Numbered from the stretch's first letter, positions 8,688 through 18,770 are shown. The stretch: 64,000 nt of DNA from Ectothiorhodospiraceae bacterium (GCA_019651095.1 BOXR01000001.1:96405-160404); one strand, 5' to 3'. Notes: generated by a model not told the origin, from the sequence alone. Numbers and translations: made by a program.

Positions 8688-9668
8688 AATTTTTATATCT
8701 GCTTTTTTCTGTATATTCATAAGGGCATTTATAAAACTTTCCTCACTATTTAAACAAGAAATAAATTCAAAAGATTTGCCACCATGCTCAAAAAATTCCT
8801 CTTTAGACTCTCTTCCAATTTCATCGATAGTCTCTAAGCAGTCAGATGAGAAACCAGGGCAAAAAACATGTATGTTATAAATACCTTCTTTTGGTAATTC
8901 CTCAAGCCTAGAGGATAAATAAGGCTTAATCCATTCCGCCTTTCCAAATCTCGATTGAAAAGCTACCTCATATTGTGATTCGTTAAGATTGAGTTTTTTT
9001 GCTATAAGTGATGCAGTAACTAGACATTGAGATTGATACGGTTCATCTTCACATATGTATGATTGTGGTATGCCATGGAAAGAGAATAATAGTTTATCGG
9101 GTTTACCTATACGTTGTTGTGTAGTACTGATTTTTGATGCACAAGATTCTATGTATAAATTATCATCATGGAAATCATTCACCGCGCTGATACGAATGTT
9201 TTTAAAAAAACTTTTATCCTTCCCTACAATAGACTTAATTAGCTCGAAGATAGAGAGTGTAGTTGTAGTCGAATATTGAGGGAACATAGGTAATATCGTT
9301 ATATCAGTGTAACCATTATTAATTGATTTATAGAGTATTTTTTTGATTGACGGATTACCATATCTCATTGCGGTATCAAAATGTGTGTCTTCCTTAGTGG
9401 ATTTGGCTAGATTTCTGAGATGTCCAGTTTGAGCATAAGTATGAAATAATAAGGGTGAGCCCCACTTAGTCCATACTTTCCTGTATAGCTCAGCGCTTTT
9501 CTTAGGCCTAGTTCTTAGGATTACTAGATTAAGTAAAGTTAACCAAAAAATTCTGGGCAGCCTTATCACATACTTGTCAGATAGAAATTCTCTTAAGTAT
9601 GTCCTAACTTCCTTCTCGAAAGGCTGATCAGGAGTGCCTAGATTGACTAAAATCGTAAGTTTTGACAT
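8682..9668 (-). CDS. hemH: Ferrochelatase
   Basis: A 328-residue ferrochelatase inserting Fe(II) into protoporphyrin IX, the last step of heme synthesis. Signatures are 'LVNLGTPDQPFEKEVRTYLREFLSD', the catalytic His in 'LFSFHGIPQSY', 'FQSRFGKAEWIKPYL', and the metal-path Glu in 'FCPGFSSDCLETIDEIG'. The length matches the bacterial family. It is the downstream partner of the HNH gene (14-base gap). hemL is elsewhere in the window (46 kb). Confidence 0.96.
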   Translation of the reverse strand: MSKLTILVNLGTPDQPFEKEVRTYLREFLSDKYVIRLPRIFWLTLLNLVILRTRPKKSAELYRKVWTKWGSPLLFHTYAQTGHLRNLAKSTKEDTHFDTAMRYGNPSIKKILYKSINNGYTDITILPMFPQYSTTTTLSIFELIKSIVGKDKSFFKNIRISAVNDFHDDNLYIESCASKISTTQQRIGKPDKLLFSFHGIPQSYICEDEPYQSQCLVTASLIAKKLNLNESQYEVAFQSRFGKAEWIKPYLSSRLEELPKEGIYNIHVFCPGFSSDCLETIDEIGRESKEEFFEHGGKSFEFISCLNSEESFINALMNIQKKADIKIL

Positions 9669-9682
9669 CTATTGGCCCTTAC

Positions 9683-10285
9683 TTATATCTCTTTCTTATA
9701 AGACTTGTTTTGGGCACGTGAGACAACAAAAATCCATCTGATCAGCTCGGATTCTGCGCCCTCTAAGATAAGATATTCGATACGTGATGGAATAAATGGA
9801 ATAGCTAGAAGTGGCATATTTGCTTGTTCAGGTGTTCTATTACCTTTTTGGTTATTGCATCTCTTACATGCAGTGACAGAATTCATCCATTTATCCTCTC
9901 CGCCTTTTGAGAGCGGAATAATATGATCCCTGGATAGATCTTTTACGGCAAAAGTCTCTCCGCAGTACATGCAAGTCTTAGCATCTCTTTGGAAGAGGGT
10001 GCGGTTAGTCAATGGGGGAGTATAGTCTTTATATGAAGCTTTACTATAGTTTTTTGTCGCTATAATAGAATTTATCTCGATCTTACTTTGTTGACCGGTA
10101 ATTCTGCTAACACCACCACGTACGATTAAAGAACTGTCTCCGCACTCATATGTGACCTGATCACTGCAATATAACCTTACTGCAGTTTGGTAATTGATCC
10201 ATTCTATAGGTAAGCCAGCGTAATTAAGTCTCAGTATCTGCTCTGTAATATCCATATTCTTCATACATTTTACATGAATTTTCAC
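9683..10285 (-). CDS. HNH endonuclease-domain protein
   Basis: A protein of up to 200 residues. The C-terminal half carries a complete HNH/treble-clef site: Cys pair 'CMYCGETF', 'LSRDHIIPLSKGGEDKWMN' with the catalytic His, and a second Cys pair 'ACKRCNNQKGNRTP'. The N-terminal half ('QILRLNYAGLPIEWINYQTAVRLY') is a conserved extension seen in chromosomal, non-mobile HNH proteins of many Proteobacteria. Alternative in-frame ATGs lie at 10264 and 10255; the latter gives a more family-like beginning. No toxin, restriction or mobile partner is nearby, so a housekeeping role is likelier than defense. The function of this subfamily is unknown. Confidence 0.85.
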   Translation of the reverse strand: MKIHVKCMKNMDITEQILRLNYAGLPIEWINYQTAVRLYCSDQVTYECGDSSLIVRGGVSRITGQQSKIEINSIIATKNYSKASYKDYTPPLTNRTLFQRDAKTCMYCGETFAVKDLSRDHIIPLSKGGEDKWMNSVTACKRCNNQKGNRTPEQANMPLLAIPFIPSRIEYLILEGAESELIRWIFVVSRAQNKSYKKEI

Positions 10286-10476
10286 TAAAGAATCTTAAAT
10301 TTACATTACAAATATTTGATGTGTGCACTATTTTGATGAATTTATTAACAGGCAACTGTCTCATGTATTGATTGCAGATATTCATATATTTAACTATCAA
10401 AATATAAATTTATCCATTTATTTAGTACATAAATCATTGAAATATATAGTTATATAAATTTGATTATAAATTGAAC

Positions 10477-10493
10477 AATGTGACAAACACATT
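10477..10493. promoter_or_regulatory. Inverted repeat AATGTG-N5-CACATT
   Basis: Two perfect six-base arms around ACAAA. The half-sites resemble CRP/FNR half-sites, but the spacer is three bases too short for CRP (TGTG-N8-CACA), so the binding protein is unknown. Confidence 0.35.
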
Positions 10494-10499
10494 ACAGAA

Positions 10500-10518
10500 T
10501 ATAATGATAATCATTTTA
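10500..10518. promoter_or_regulatory. Fur-box-like sequence
   Basis: TATAATGATAATCATTTTA agrees with the classic Fur consensus (GATAAT GATAAT C ATTATC) at 16 of 19 positions, including a perfect central GATAATC. It could regulate the HNH-hemH transcript leftwards or priA rightwards. AT-rich background raises the chance-match risk. Confidence 0.4.
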
Positions 10519-10526
10519 TTTAAGAT

Positions 10527-10562
10527 TTATACACAGATTTATCCACAGAATCTGTGGATAAA
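10527..10562. promoter_or_regulatory. DnaA-box cluster with perfect palindrome
   Basis: TTATACACA (10527-10535), TTATCCACA (10539-10547) and the inverted TGTGGATAA (10553-10561). The last two lie inside a perfect 25-base palindrome, 12-base arms around one A (10538-10549 and 10551-10562). A weaker relative, TTATCCATT, lies near 10410. Three consensus boxes in 35 bases beside an AT-rich tract is origin-like, or a DnaA-responsive promoter of priA. Confidence 0.6.
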
Positions 10563-10613
10563 GTTCTAACTCATTACACTAAAACGTCTAGAAAAGCGGT
10601 TTATAATGTATCA

Positions 10614-12577
10614 ATGACTGATCTAGTTAAAGTTGTCTTTGATATACCCATAAATGATTCGTTTGATTATATTTCTGATGATAAAAAAGTCAAAATAGGG
10701 TCAAGGGTGAGGGTATCATTCGGTAACACCACAAGAATTGGTGTAATAATTGATATTATCGCGGCAGACAGCAAATCAAAAACATATAAAATAAAAAAAA
10801 TTGATGAGCTTATTGATGAAGCCCCAGTTCTAACCAAAGAAATGTTTAAAACATGCAAGTGGGCATCCTCCTATTACCACCATCCAATAGGTCAAGTGAT
10901 TTTTTCTGCTATGACACCACTTCATAGAAAACAGAGAAAAGAGCCTGCTAGTAAGCTAGAAATTCAACATAATGAGGTTTTGAAGAACTTATATTAAATG
11001 CTGATCAGAAAAAGATTTATGACTCTCTTATCGAAGACAAAAAAAAATTTAAGGTTAATGTGATAAGAGGTGTTACTGGTTCAGGTAAAACAGAGCTCTA
11101 CGTAAAGTTAGCAAAAAAATGCATCGAAGAAAATTTCCAAATCTTAGTTATGGTTCCTGAAATTAATCTGATACCACAAACCTTAGAAAGATTTAAAAAA
11201 TATTTAAAAATCATTCCACTACAATATCATTCTAATTTGACCCCCACTCAGAAGCATAAAGTCTGGAAAGCATGCTCCAGAGAAGAACAAATTATTGTAA
11301 TAGGGACAAGATCTTCTATTTTTTTACCTTTTAAAAAATTAGGGCTGATTGTTGTAGATGAGGAACATGATGGCTCATACAAACAAACAGAAATGTTTAA
11401 GTATAATGCTCGCGACATTGGAATATTAAGAGGTCATAACTTCAAGTGTCCTGTAATTCTGGGTAGCGCCACGCCATCTTTTGAGACAGTTCGAAACATA
11501 AAAATAAACAAATATCAGGAGTATAGACTTGAGAAAAGATATTACAAATCTAAACTTCCTATGATCACTATCATTGACTCATCCATAGATCGACCAAATG
11601 AGGGACTGACTAATACTCTTATAAAGTCTATGAAGATTGAATTAGAAAAAAATAGAAAAGTAATTTTATTTTTAGGTAGAAGGGGCTTTAGCAACTCTGT
11701 TATATGTAGTAATTGTAAAACGATTGTGAAATGTCCTAAATGTGGTACTAACATGACTTACCACAAAAATGTTGAAAAATTAATTTGTCATAATTGTGAT
11801 TTCAAACAAAACATTGAACAGGTGAAGAAGTGTTGTGATAATCCTGTCCTTACACCATTAGGTATAGGAACACAGAGGGTTGAGAATAAAGTTAAACAGC
11901 TCTTTCCAGACAAAACTGTTCTGCGTGTTGATAGTGACAACATAACATCAAAAAGAGATCTAGAAGATTTCATTGAAAAAGCAAACAACAATAAGATTGA
12001 TATTTTCATAGGGACACAGATGATAGTTAAAGGTCATGACTTCAAAGATATATCTCTTGTGGGGATTCTCAATATTGATGCTGGTCTCTACAGTACTGAT
12101 TTTAGGGGATTAGAAAAAACAGCTCAATTGATAACTCAAGTTTCTGGAAGATCAGGCAGACAGACTGAGCATGGAAATGTTCTCATTCAAACTCATAATC
12201 CAGATCACAGTATACTAAACACAATCTTAAAGGAGGGTTATGAGAAGTTTAGTCACATTGCTTTAGAGCAGAGAAAAAATGTCAATTTACCACCTTATAG
12301 TCATATCGGTATCATAGTATTGAGTTCGAGTAATATGAATTTCTCAAAATCTGTACTAAATAGACTAAAAGAAATTAAGAGAAATAAATCAATTTTTATA
12401 TATGGGCCTGCTCAATCAAAAGTGCCAAAAAGAAATAATCAATATAACTATCAACTCTTAATTGGCTCGAACAGTTCGAAACTTTTATCAGAACATATAT
12501 CCAAATTTGAGATATACTTATCTAGTCTAAATAAGAAAATAAAATGGCACATTGATATTGACCCTCTCGAATCATGA
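10614..12577 (+). CDS. priA: Primosomal replication-restart helicase PriA (frame interrupted)
   Basis: PriA is the 3'-5' helicase that reloads DnaB at stalled forks. The N-terminal DNA-binding part begins 'MTDLVKVVFDIPINDSFDYIS', which fixes the start at the ATG at 10614. The frame is lost in the T-run at 10978-10981; one added T restores '...VFEELILNADQKKIYDSL' and then 'RGVTGSGKTELY' (Walker A), 'VVDEEHDGSYKQ' (DEEH box) and 'GSATPS'. Eight zinc-binding cysteines follow ('CSNCKTIVKCPKCG', 'CHNCDF', 'CC'), then 'GTQMIVKGHDF' and 'VSGRSGR'. Total about 655 residues, somewhat shorter than E. coli (732). It overlaps argS by four bases. Confidence 0.93.
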
Positions 12578-14277
12578 TTGAAGAAATCAGGAATAAAATC
12601 GCTAATGCTCTTAGTCTCCTCTATAGTTCATATAATGAGGTAGCGACTATTAATATAGAAATTAATCGAACTACGGATAAGTCACATGGTGACTTATACA
12701 CAAATATCGCAATGAAACTTGCGAAGATTGTCAAAAAAAATCCACTAAATATTGCAGAAGAGATCAGGGATCACATAACTCTCAATGATGAGATTGTCAA
12801 AATTGAATCTGTAGCTCCAGGTTATATCAACTTCTTTATTTCTACTAAAAACAAATATGATCAGATAAATACGATATTGAACAGTAAAGATGATTTGATA
12901 CAAAATGTAGAAAACACAAAGAACATACATGTTGAATATGTTTCAGCTAATCCTACCGGTCCTTTACATATTGGTCATGGAAGAGGGATGATTCTAGGCG
13001 AGGTAACAGCTAAATTCTTATCATATCAAGGACATAAGATAATAAGAGAATATTATGTCAATGATGCTGGGAGACAAATTGATCTATTATTAGTGAGTGT
13101 ATTATTGTGTCATTTAGGAAAAAATAAGCATATATTTGTAGACGAAAAGACAAATGACGATGGTCATCTTGTCACATACAAAGGGAACTACGTCAATGAT
13201 GTTGCTATATCATTGAGTCATGATCTTGAGAAAATCGATAAGGATTCAGTTCTTAGTCTATTAAATGAACCTATTGATTCTCTTATATCATTTTTAAAAA
13301 AACATAAATCTTACTCTCAAATAAGAAATGCATTGGTGAATGTAATTATTGATAAATATATTAAGGAGGACCTATCGGCCGTAGGTATAAACTTTGATAG
13401 TTGGTTCAGAGAGAGTCAATTGTATGAGACAGGGCTACTAGATGAAGTTCTTTTAAATATCAAAAATAAAAATTTAAGTTATAGCAAAGATGGTGCGCTA
13501 TGGTTTAAAAATACTCAATTTGGCGATGACCAAGATAGAGTTCTTATAAAAAAGAATGGAGATATGACATATTTTGCAACTGACATCGCATATCATGTCC
13601 ATAAGTTCAAAAATCATGATGTTCTTATAGATATATGGGGGGCAGATCATCATGATTATGCCCAAAGACTTAGAACTGCATTGAAAGCTCTAGATTATGA
13701 TGTCGATAATTGTTTACAGATTCATTTGGTACAATTTGCGAATCTATACAAATCAGGTCAATCTATATCAATGTCAACGAGAAGCGGAGAGTTTTATCCT
13801 ATCCAAGATCTTGTAGCTGACATAGGAAGAGACGCAACTAAATTCTATTATCTTATTAAGAAAAAAGAACAGCATCTAGAATTTGATGTTGATCAAGCAA
13901 GAGAAGAAAACAAAAATAATCCAATATATTACATACAATATGCACACGCTAGAATCACAAAGATACTCAAAGATCTTGATAGCGAGAGGGTTTCTGAAGA
14001 AGACTATAATAACCTGATATCAAAAAATGAAGTTGAGATTTTAGGAATTATTGATAAATATCAAGAAACTCTTAACAAAGCAATTTTTGAGATAAGGCCT
14101 GACATCATAACGAACTACCTTTACAAACTGTCAAAAGTTTTTCATTCATACTATGCAGAAACAAAAATACTCACAGAGGATATCAGAGGAGAGAGAATTA
14201 GATTAGTGCAATGTGTTGATAAGATTATTCTGAATGGTTTAAAAGTATTAGATATTGAACCCATGGATTCAATGTAA
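12574..14277 (+). CDS. argS: Arginyl-tRNA synthetase
   Basis: A 567-residue class I aminoacyl-tRNA synthetase. Visible are the N-terminal Add-1 domain, 'VEYVSANPTGPLHIGHGRGM' with the HIGH motif, 'EYYVNDAGRQI', 'DIWGADHHDYAQRL', and 'SISMSTRSGEFYPIQDLV' in place of a canonical KMSKS loop, as usual for ArgRS. The C-terminal anticodon-binding helices contain 'YYIQYAHARITKIL'. Uninterrupted, unlike its upstream neighbour. ATGA overlap with priA; the stop overlaps the next ATG as TAATG, so the three genes probably form one operon. Confidence 0.97.
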   Translation: MIEEIRNKIANALSLLYSSYNEVATINIEINRTTDKSHGDLYTNIAMKLAKIVKKNPLNIAEEIRDHITLNDEIVKIESVAPGYINFFISTKNKYDQINTILNSKDDLIQNVENTKNIHVEYVSANPTGPLHIGHGRGMILGEVTAKFLSYQGHKIIREYYVNDAGRQIDLLLVSVLLCHLGKNKHIFVDEKTNDDGHLVTYKGNYVNDVAISLSHDLEKIDKDSVLSLLNEPIDSLISFLKKHKSYSQIRNALVNVIIDKYIKEDLSAVGINFDSWFRESQLYETGLLDEVLLNIKNKNLSYSKDGALWFKNTQFGDDQDRVLIKKNGDMTYFATDIAYHVHKFKNHDVLIDIWGADHHDYAQRLRTALKALDYDVDNCLQIHLVQFANLYKSGQSISMSTRSGEFYPIQDLVADIGRDATKFYYLIKKKEQHLEFDVDQAREENKNNPIYYIQYAHARITKILKDLDSERVSEEDYNNLISKNEVEILGIIDKYQETLNKAIFEIRPDIITNYLYKLSKVFHSYYAETKILTEDIRGERIRLVQCVDKIILNGLKVLDIEPMDSM

Positions 14278-15107
14278 TGAAGCAAAATATTATCGCATTA
14301 GTATATGACTTCGATGGAACATTAACTCCAAAAACGATGCAAGAATATACAGTTTTCCCTCGCTTAAAATTAAATCCTGATAAATTTTGGAGTAAAATTC
14401 TTACAGAAGCAGCTGAGACAGAGGGCGAAATTATGATGATCTATATGAGACAACTAATTACGTATGCAGAATCGCTGAATATTAAAATCACAAAAGAAGA
14501 ATTTAAGGCTATGGCATCAAAGATAAAATATTTCAAGGGAGTTACTTCATGGTTCGAACATATCAATACATATGTAAAGTCTAAACATAATAAAATTAAA
14601 GTAGCTCACTATGTAATCTCTGCAGGACATCACGAAATACTCGAGTCAACATCTATTCGAGAAAAACTCACTAATGTGTTTGGCTCACAATATTATTTTG
14701 ATAATAAAGGGCACGCTACATTTCCCAAAAATGTAGTGACCGATACAGCAAAAACTCAGTTTCTATTTAGAATAAATAAAGGAAAAGAGAAAATCTCTGA
14801 CTCTATAAATAGTCATATGCCTGAAGCACACAGGCCCATTCCCTTTGAAAATATGATTTACATAGGTGATGGACTTACTGATGTTCCAAGCATGGCTTTG
14901 ATAAAAAAACAAAATGGCCACGCGGTGTCCGTGTACCCAAAAAATAGTAAAGTGCAGATGAAAGTTTCAAACGAACTTCTAAGTGCAAAAAGAGTTGATT
15001 TTATTGCTGAAGCCAATTACACCAAAAGCGGTATTCTTTACAAAAGGATATGTCTCCTTATTGATATGATAAGTGCTAGGATTAAGTACGCGAATGAACT
15101 TCTGTGA
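14277..15107 (+). CDS. HAD-superfamily phosphatase
   Basis: A 276-residue haloacid dehalogenase-type hydrolase with all four motifs: 'VYDFDGTLTP' (nucleophile Asp and acid/base Asp) at about 9-18, 'YVISAG' (motif II Ser), a Lys in 'VSNELLSAKR'/'KGKEK' region, and 'MIYIGDGLTDVPSM' (motif IV acidic residues). The helical insert between motifs I and II is of the phosphoserine-phosphatase type, but the substrate cannot be told. It starts on the last base of argS and ends one base before the convergent speH gene. Confidence 0.82.
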   Translation: MKQNIIALVYDFDGTLTPKTMQEYTVFPRLKLNPDKFWSKILTEAAETEGEIMMIYMRQLITYAESLNIKITKEEFKAMASKIKYFKGVTSWFEHINTYVKSKHNKIKVAHYVISAGHHEILESTSIREKLTNVFGSQYYFDNKGHATFPKNVVTDTAKTQFLFRINKGKEKISDSINSHMPEAHRPIPFENMIYIGDGLTDVPSMALIKKQNGHAVSVYPKNSKVQMKVSNELLSAKRVDFIAEANYTKSGILYKRICLLIDMISARIKYANELL

Positions 15108-15108
15108 T

Positions 15109-15492
15109 TTAATGCTCTTCGATTATTTTCATGCCAGTTGTTCTGTCAAGAAATTTGTACTGCATTTTTGATATTGTAAAATATTCCTCTAAATGAAGAA
15201 TGACCTCATTCAAATCAAACTCTTTGCAACTATAAATATCTAATTGAAGAATACCTGGTGTTGGCTCGTCCCATATATGAATAACAATATGACTAGTTTC
15301 TATTAGAGCCATACATGTTGTGCCTCGATTACCTGGTTGATCAACATAGCTTATGGATGGACCTTGCATGAGCTTCATGTCTATTTTTTCAATAAGTGAT
15401 TTCATCCACGAAAGAATTTCATGTAAAGACTCTTCTTTAGGACAATTGGTAACCTCAGCTCTTAGAACTAGATGTTTGTGATCTAATTGCAT
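15109..15492 (-). CDS. S-adenosylmethionine decarboxylase-like protein (short class 1B/SpeH type)
   Basis: A 127-residue protein related to short AdoMet decarboxylases, which supply decarboxylated AdoMet for spermidine synthesis. 'ALIETSHIVIHIWDEP' contains the Ser-His of the self-cleavage site that yields the pyruvoyl group, and 'QLDIYSCKEFD' the catalytic Cys. The usual 'ESHISIHTWPE' is diverged (T before S, DE for PE). I choose the ATG at 15492 ('MQLDHKHLVLR'); the longer reading needs a TTG. It is divergent from the speE-like gene, so the two probably act together. A second, different AdoMet decarboxylase lies at 60929. Confidence 0.75.
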   Translation of the reverse strand: MQLDHKHLVLRAEVTNCPKEESLHEILSWMKSLIEKIDMKLMQGPSISYVDQPGNRGTTCMALIETSHIVIHIWDEPTPGILQLDIYSCKEFDLNEVILHLEEYFTISKMQYKFLDRTTGMKIIEEH

Positions 15493-15545
15493 ATTATACA
15501 ATCTCAAATATAATCAGCATTAATAATTTATAACTCATTCGTCAT

Positions 15546-16266
15546 ATGAAGAAAAAAGTTTATTACGAGCATGATATTCATACTGGAACATCAATTGGAC
15601 TAGAGTATGAAAAATATTTACACCAAAGTCAAAGTAAATATCAAAATATTGAAATAATATATTCGGGTAAATATGGCAATGCAATGTATTTAGATGGATG
15701 TTTTATGCTATCTGAGAGGAATCAAGATTATTATCATGACAAATGCATAAGCTTGGTCCCGTCATCTGTAAAAAATATACTCATTATAGGTGGTGGAGAC
15801 TATGCGATTGCTAGTAAACTAGCCACACAAAGAGAGAATTAAATCAATACAAATTGTTGAGATTGATGTTGAGGTGATCAATTTGTCCAAGAAATATTTT
15901 CCAAAACATTTTAAATTAAGTGAAAAAAATATAAGTAAAATAAGTTTGACAGTACAGGATGGTATGCATTTTATAAGAAAGAATACTGAGAGGTTTGATT
16001 GTATAATTATTGATTCTACAGATCCGGTTGATAATTCTAAGGTTCTAATTACAAAATCATTTTTGAGAGGATGCTTCAAAGCATTAAAATCAAGTGGATT
16101 AATAATACAGCAGTCAGGATCACCAATAAAAGATACCAATCACATCATAAATCCATTGATGAAGAAATATGAAAGCATAGGATTTAAAAAAATAAATTTA
16201 CACTCTTTTCCTATGCCTTTGTATCCTTCAGGAACATGGTCTTTTTTATCAGCTAAAAGAGCGTAG
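15546..16266 (+). CDS. speE: Spermidine synthase-like aminopropyltransferase (frame interrupted)
   Basis: Two frames join to a protein of about 240 residues, shorter than E. coli SpeE (288). The first has 'GNAMYLDGCFMLSERNQDYYHD' and the nucleotide-binding 'ILIIGGGDYAIASKLA'. After a one-base change near 15825-15835 the second gives 'KSIQIVEIDVEVINLSKKYF', 'VQDGMHFIRKN', 'DCIIIDSTDPVDN' and 'YPSGTWSFLSA'. The last Asp motif (DSTDP) is the aminopropyltransferase catalytic signature. It is divergent from the SpeH-type gene over a 53-base gap. The break is probably a sequencing error. Confidence 0.82.
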
Positions 16267-16280
16267 CATAAGCTACGCTC
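16255..16280 (-). terminator. Intrinsic terminator downstream of amtB
   Basis: A nine-base perfect stem (GAGCGTAGC / GCTACGCTC, 16259-16267 and 16272-16280) with a four-base loop. Read on the minus strand it is followed by TTTT. It lies 16 bases after the amtB stop and overlaps the end of speE. Confidence 0.7.
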
Positions 16281-16295
16281 CTCTAGGATTTTACT

Positions 16296-17567
16296 TTATT
16301 GCTCAGGATAAACTGAAGGTTTAGCTCCTGATGCTTTGCTGAATTCTGGGTATGCTTCTAAACCACACTCAGATATATCAACACCATCAGTTTCTTCTTC
16401 TTCTGTTACTCTTAATCCAAAGAACATCTTAATGATAGACCAGAAAATTAGGCTCACTATGAATGTCCATAAGAAGATCATTAATGCGCCATAGATTTGT
16501 GCACCTAGTGAACCGCCAGTTAATGTAACTGCGAGTAATCCCCAGATACCACATGTCCCGTGGCGAAATTGCACCGACAGGATCATCAATCTTCATTTTA
16601 TCTAACATAATAATTGATAATACTACTATCAGTCCACCGATAACCAGTTTAAATAAGGGGAATCCAGGTGTTGGGCTAAAGGCTCAGCTGTAATGAGACC
16701 AATCCACCAATAGCTCCGTTTAGTGCCATGGTAAGATCAGACTTTCCAAACATCATTTTAGAAGAATCAACGCACCCATCACACCACCAGCAGCAGCAAG
16801 GTTAGTATTTACAAAAACCATTGATACAGCATTTGCTTCAGCAACGTTAGAAATGATCAATTCGGATCCACCGTTAAAACCAAACCATCCAAGCCATAAT
16901 ATAAATGTACCTAGTGTTGCTAATGGTAGATTAGCACCAGGCATTGCATTGACTTTTCCGCCTTCGTATTTTCCTTTTCTAGCACCTAGTACAATTACTC
17001 CAGCTAATGCTGCTACAGCACCGCATAGATGTACTACGCCAGACCCAGCAAAATCTGAGAAACCAGCTTCATCTAAGAATCCACCGCCCCATTTCCAATA
17101 ACCTTGGACTGGATAAATGATACTAGTCATTACTACACAAAATGCTAGAAATGGCCATAATTTCATTCTCTCAGCTACAGCACCTGATATAATTGAACAA
17201 GCTGTTGCAACAAATACAACTTGGAAGAAGTGATCTGAAATACCGAGTAATAGACATCTCCTCCACTTGCTATTACAGCCTCTGCTGTATTATCTTCACC
17301 CAAGAAAAATGCTAGCTCAGGTATGACACCTGTTCCACCACCTGGGTACATTAAATTGTATCCAACAATCATATACATTATGACGGCTATCGAATACAAG
17401 GATATATTTTTTGTAAGAATTTCAGCTGTATTTTTGCTCTGACAAGTCCAGATTCCAAGCATAGTGAACCCAGCTGCCATCCACATGACAAAGGCTCCCA
17501 TCACTAAGAAGTAGAATGTGTCTAAAGCATAAGCAAGTTCTATGACTTTACCTTCTAAAGCTTCCAT
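16296..17567 (-). CDS. amtB: Ammonium transporter AmtB (multiple frame interruptions)
   Basis: Minus-strand pieces together spell an Amt protein of about 420 residues. The N-terminus is 'LDTFYFLVMGAFVMWMAAGF' (first membrane helix). The middle has 'DFAGSGVVHLCGAVAALAG', the diagnostic Amt motif with the first pore His, and 'LGTFILWLGWFGFNGGSEL'. The end has 'LFWTFIVSLIFWSIIKMFFGLRVT'-like sequence and the cytoplasmic tail 'GVDISECGLEAYPEF'. Breaks lie near 17240, between 16753 and 16680, and near 16560. It is directly downstream of glnK (9-base gap), whose product gates the channel. At least three independent breaks make this the most damaged conserved gene here: low-quality consensus or true decay. 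Confidence 0.85.
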
Positions 17568-17579
17568 CGCAATCTCCTA

Positions 17580-17942
<363 letters not shown>

Positions 17943-17967
17943 CTATCACTTATTATAAACTAAAAAT

Positions 17968-18672
17968 TTAGAAACTATACCCTAAAGTAAAATTTGCGTA
18001 TGTTGTATTATCGTTTGAGTTAAACCAGCAGCGTGCTGATGTATCATCGTTCCTGCCAACTGTTAGCGCCAACATCAACACCACTACAGTAGTACCATAT
18101 GAAAGTTCATGTGTGAATCCAGTATAGCCTCACCAGTAAATGTCTGGTAGCTATAGTCAATTGGCATTCCAACAGCAGATAAACCTGGTACTGTAATTGT
18201 ATAGTGCTGATAACCTTGTGATGTGATTGCTTTAGATGTTGAATCTATAGAATCATAAACACCGTCCAACAGCAGCGTCTACACTCATGAAACCAAAGTC
18301 ACCACCAATGTTAAGTTCTTGATAGTCACCATCAAAGTTATCTGAGTAGAAGTATCCTGTGGTATCCAGCATACATTGGTATGCCCATTAATTCGAAGTT
18401 GTAACCAGCATAGAATCATATTCAACACCGTTATCAACATCAGCCCACCATGTACCTATGTACATGCTGCCCATCTCCATATCAGCTCCAAAGCTTACTG
18501 AAGATTCTGCTTGGTAAACACCTCTGTACCAATATTCGGACATGTATCCAATATTGTAGCTAACACCAGAGCTTCCTTCTTCTGCGACAGCTTCACCTGC
18601 ATGAGATAGCATAGAAACTGACATAAGAGCTGCCAGTGCAACAGAGAGTGATGATTTAATCAATTTTCTCAT
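17968..18672 (-). CDS. TorF-family putative porin (multiple frame interruptions)
   Basis: The protein starts with a Sec signal peptide ('MRKLIKSSLSVALAALMSVSMLSHAGEA') read here only in part, then 'SYNIGYMSEYWYRGVYQAE', 'MYIGTWWADVDNG' (the TorF/Gcw family hallmark 'YRG' and aromatic strands). After at least three frame changes it ends '...NTTYANFTLGYSF', with the C-terminal Phe typical of outer-membrane beta barrels. It is the first gene of the operon with glnK and amtB and lies under a sigma-54 promoter, so it is presumably a channel for nitrogenous solutes. The function is inferred from context. Confidence 0.75.
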
Positions 18673-18770
18673 TTATTTTCTCCCTTTCGTAAAATGGTTA
18701 TATTTTTTAGTTTATTTAGTGATAGTCGACATTCATCTATGACAAATAGTAAAGCTATCGGTTATAGATA

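Larger units (their letters stand above)
10286..10613. other. AT-rich intergenic control region between the HNH gene and priA
   Basis: A 328-base gap, very AT-rich from about 10300 to 10475, between divergently oriented genes. It contains no tRNA and no convincing ORF (the open codons from 10554 merely extend priA upstream through the palindrome). Three separate dyads lie in its right half and are listed individually. A TATAAT at 10602-10607 sits six bases before the priA ATG, without a good -35 box. Confidence 0.7.

Noticed and set aside
9683-10285. HNH protein as part of a mobile intron or restriction system
   Set aside because: No reverse transcriptase, intein splice motifs, methylase or insertion junctions; the neighbours are housekeeping genes.
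10554-10613. Extended priA start at the ATG within the DnaA-box palindrome
   Set aside because: The first 20 residues do not resemble PriA; the family start 'MTDLVKVVFDIP' begins at 10614.
15819-16139. Minus-strand ORF of 106 residues within speE
   Set aside because: Shadow of the spermidine synthase frame; no recognisable domain or start signal.
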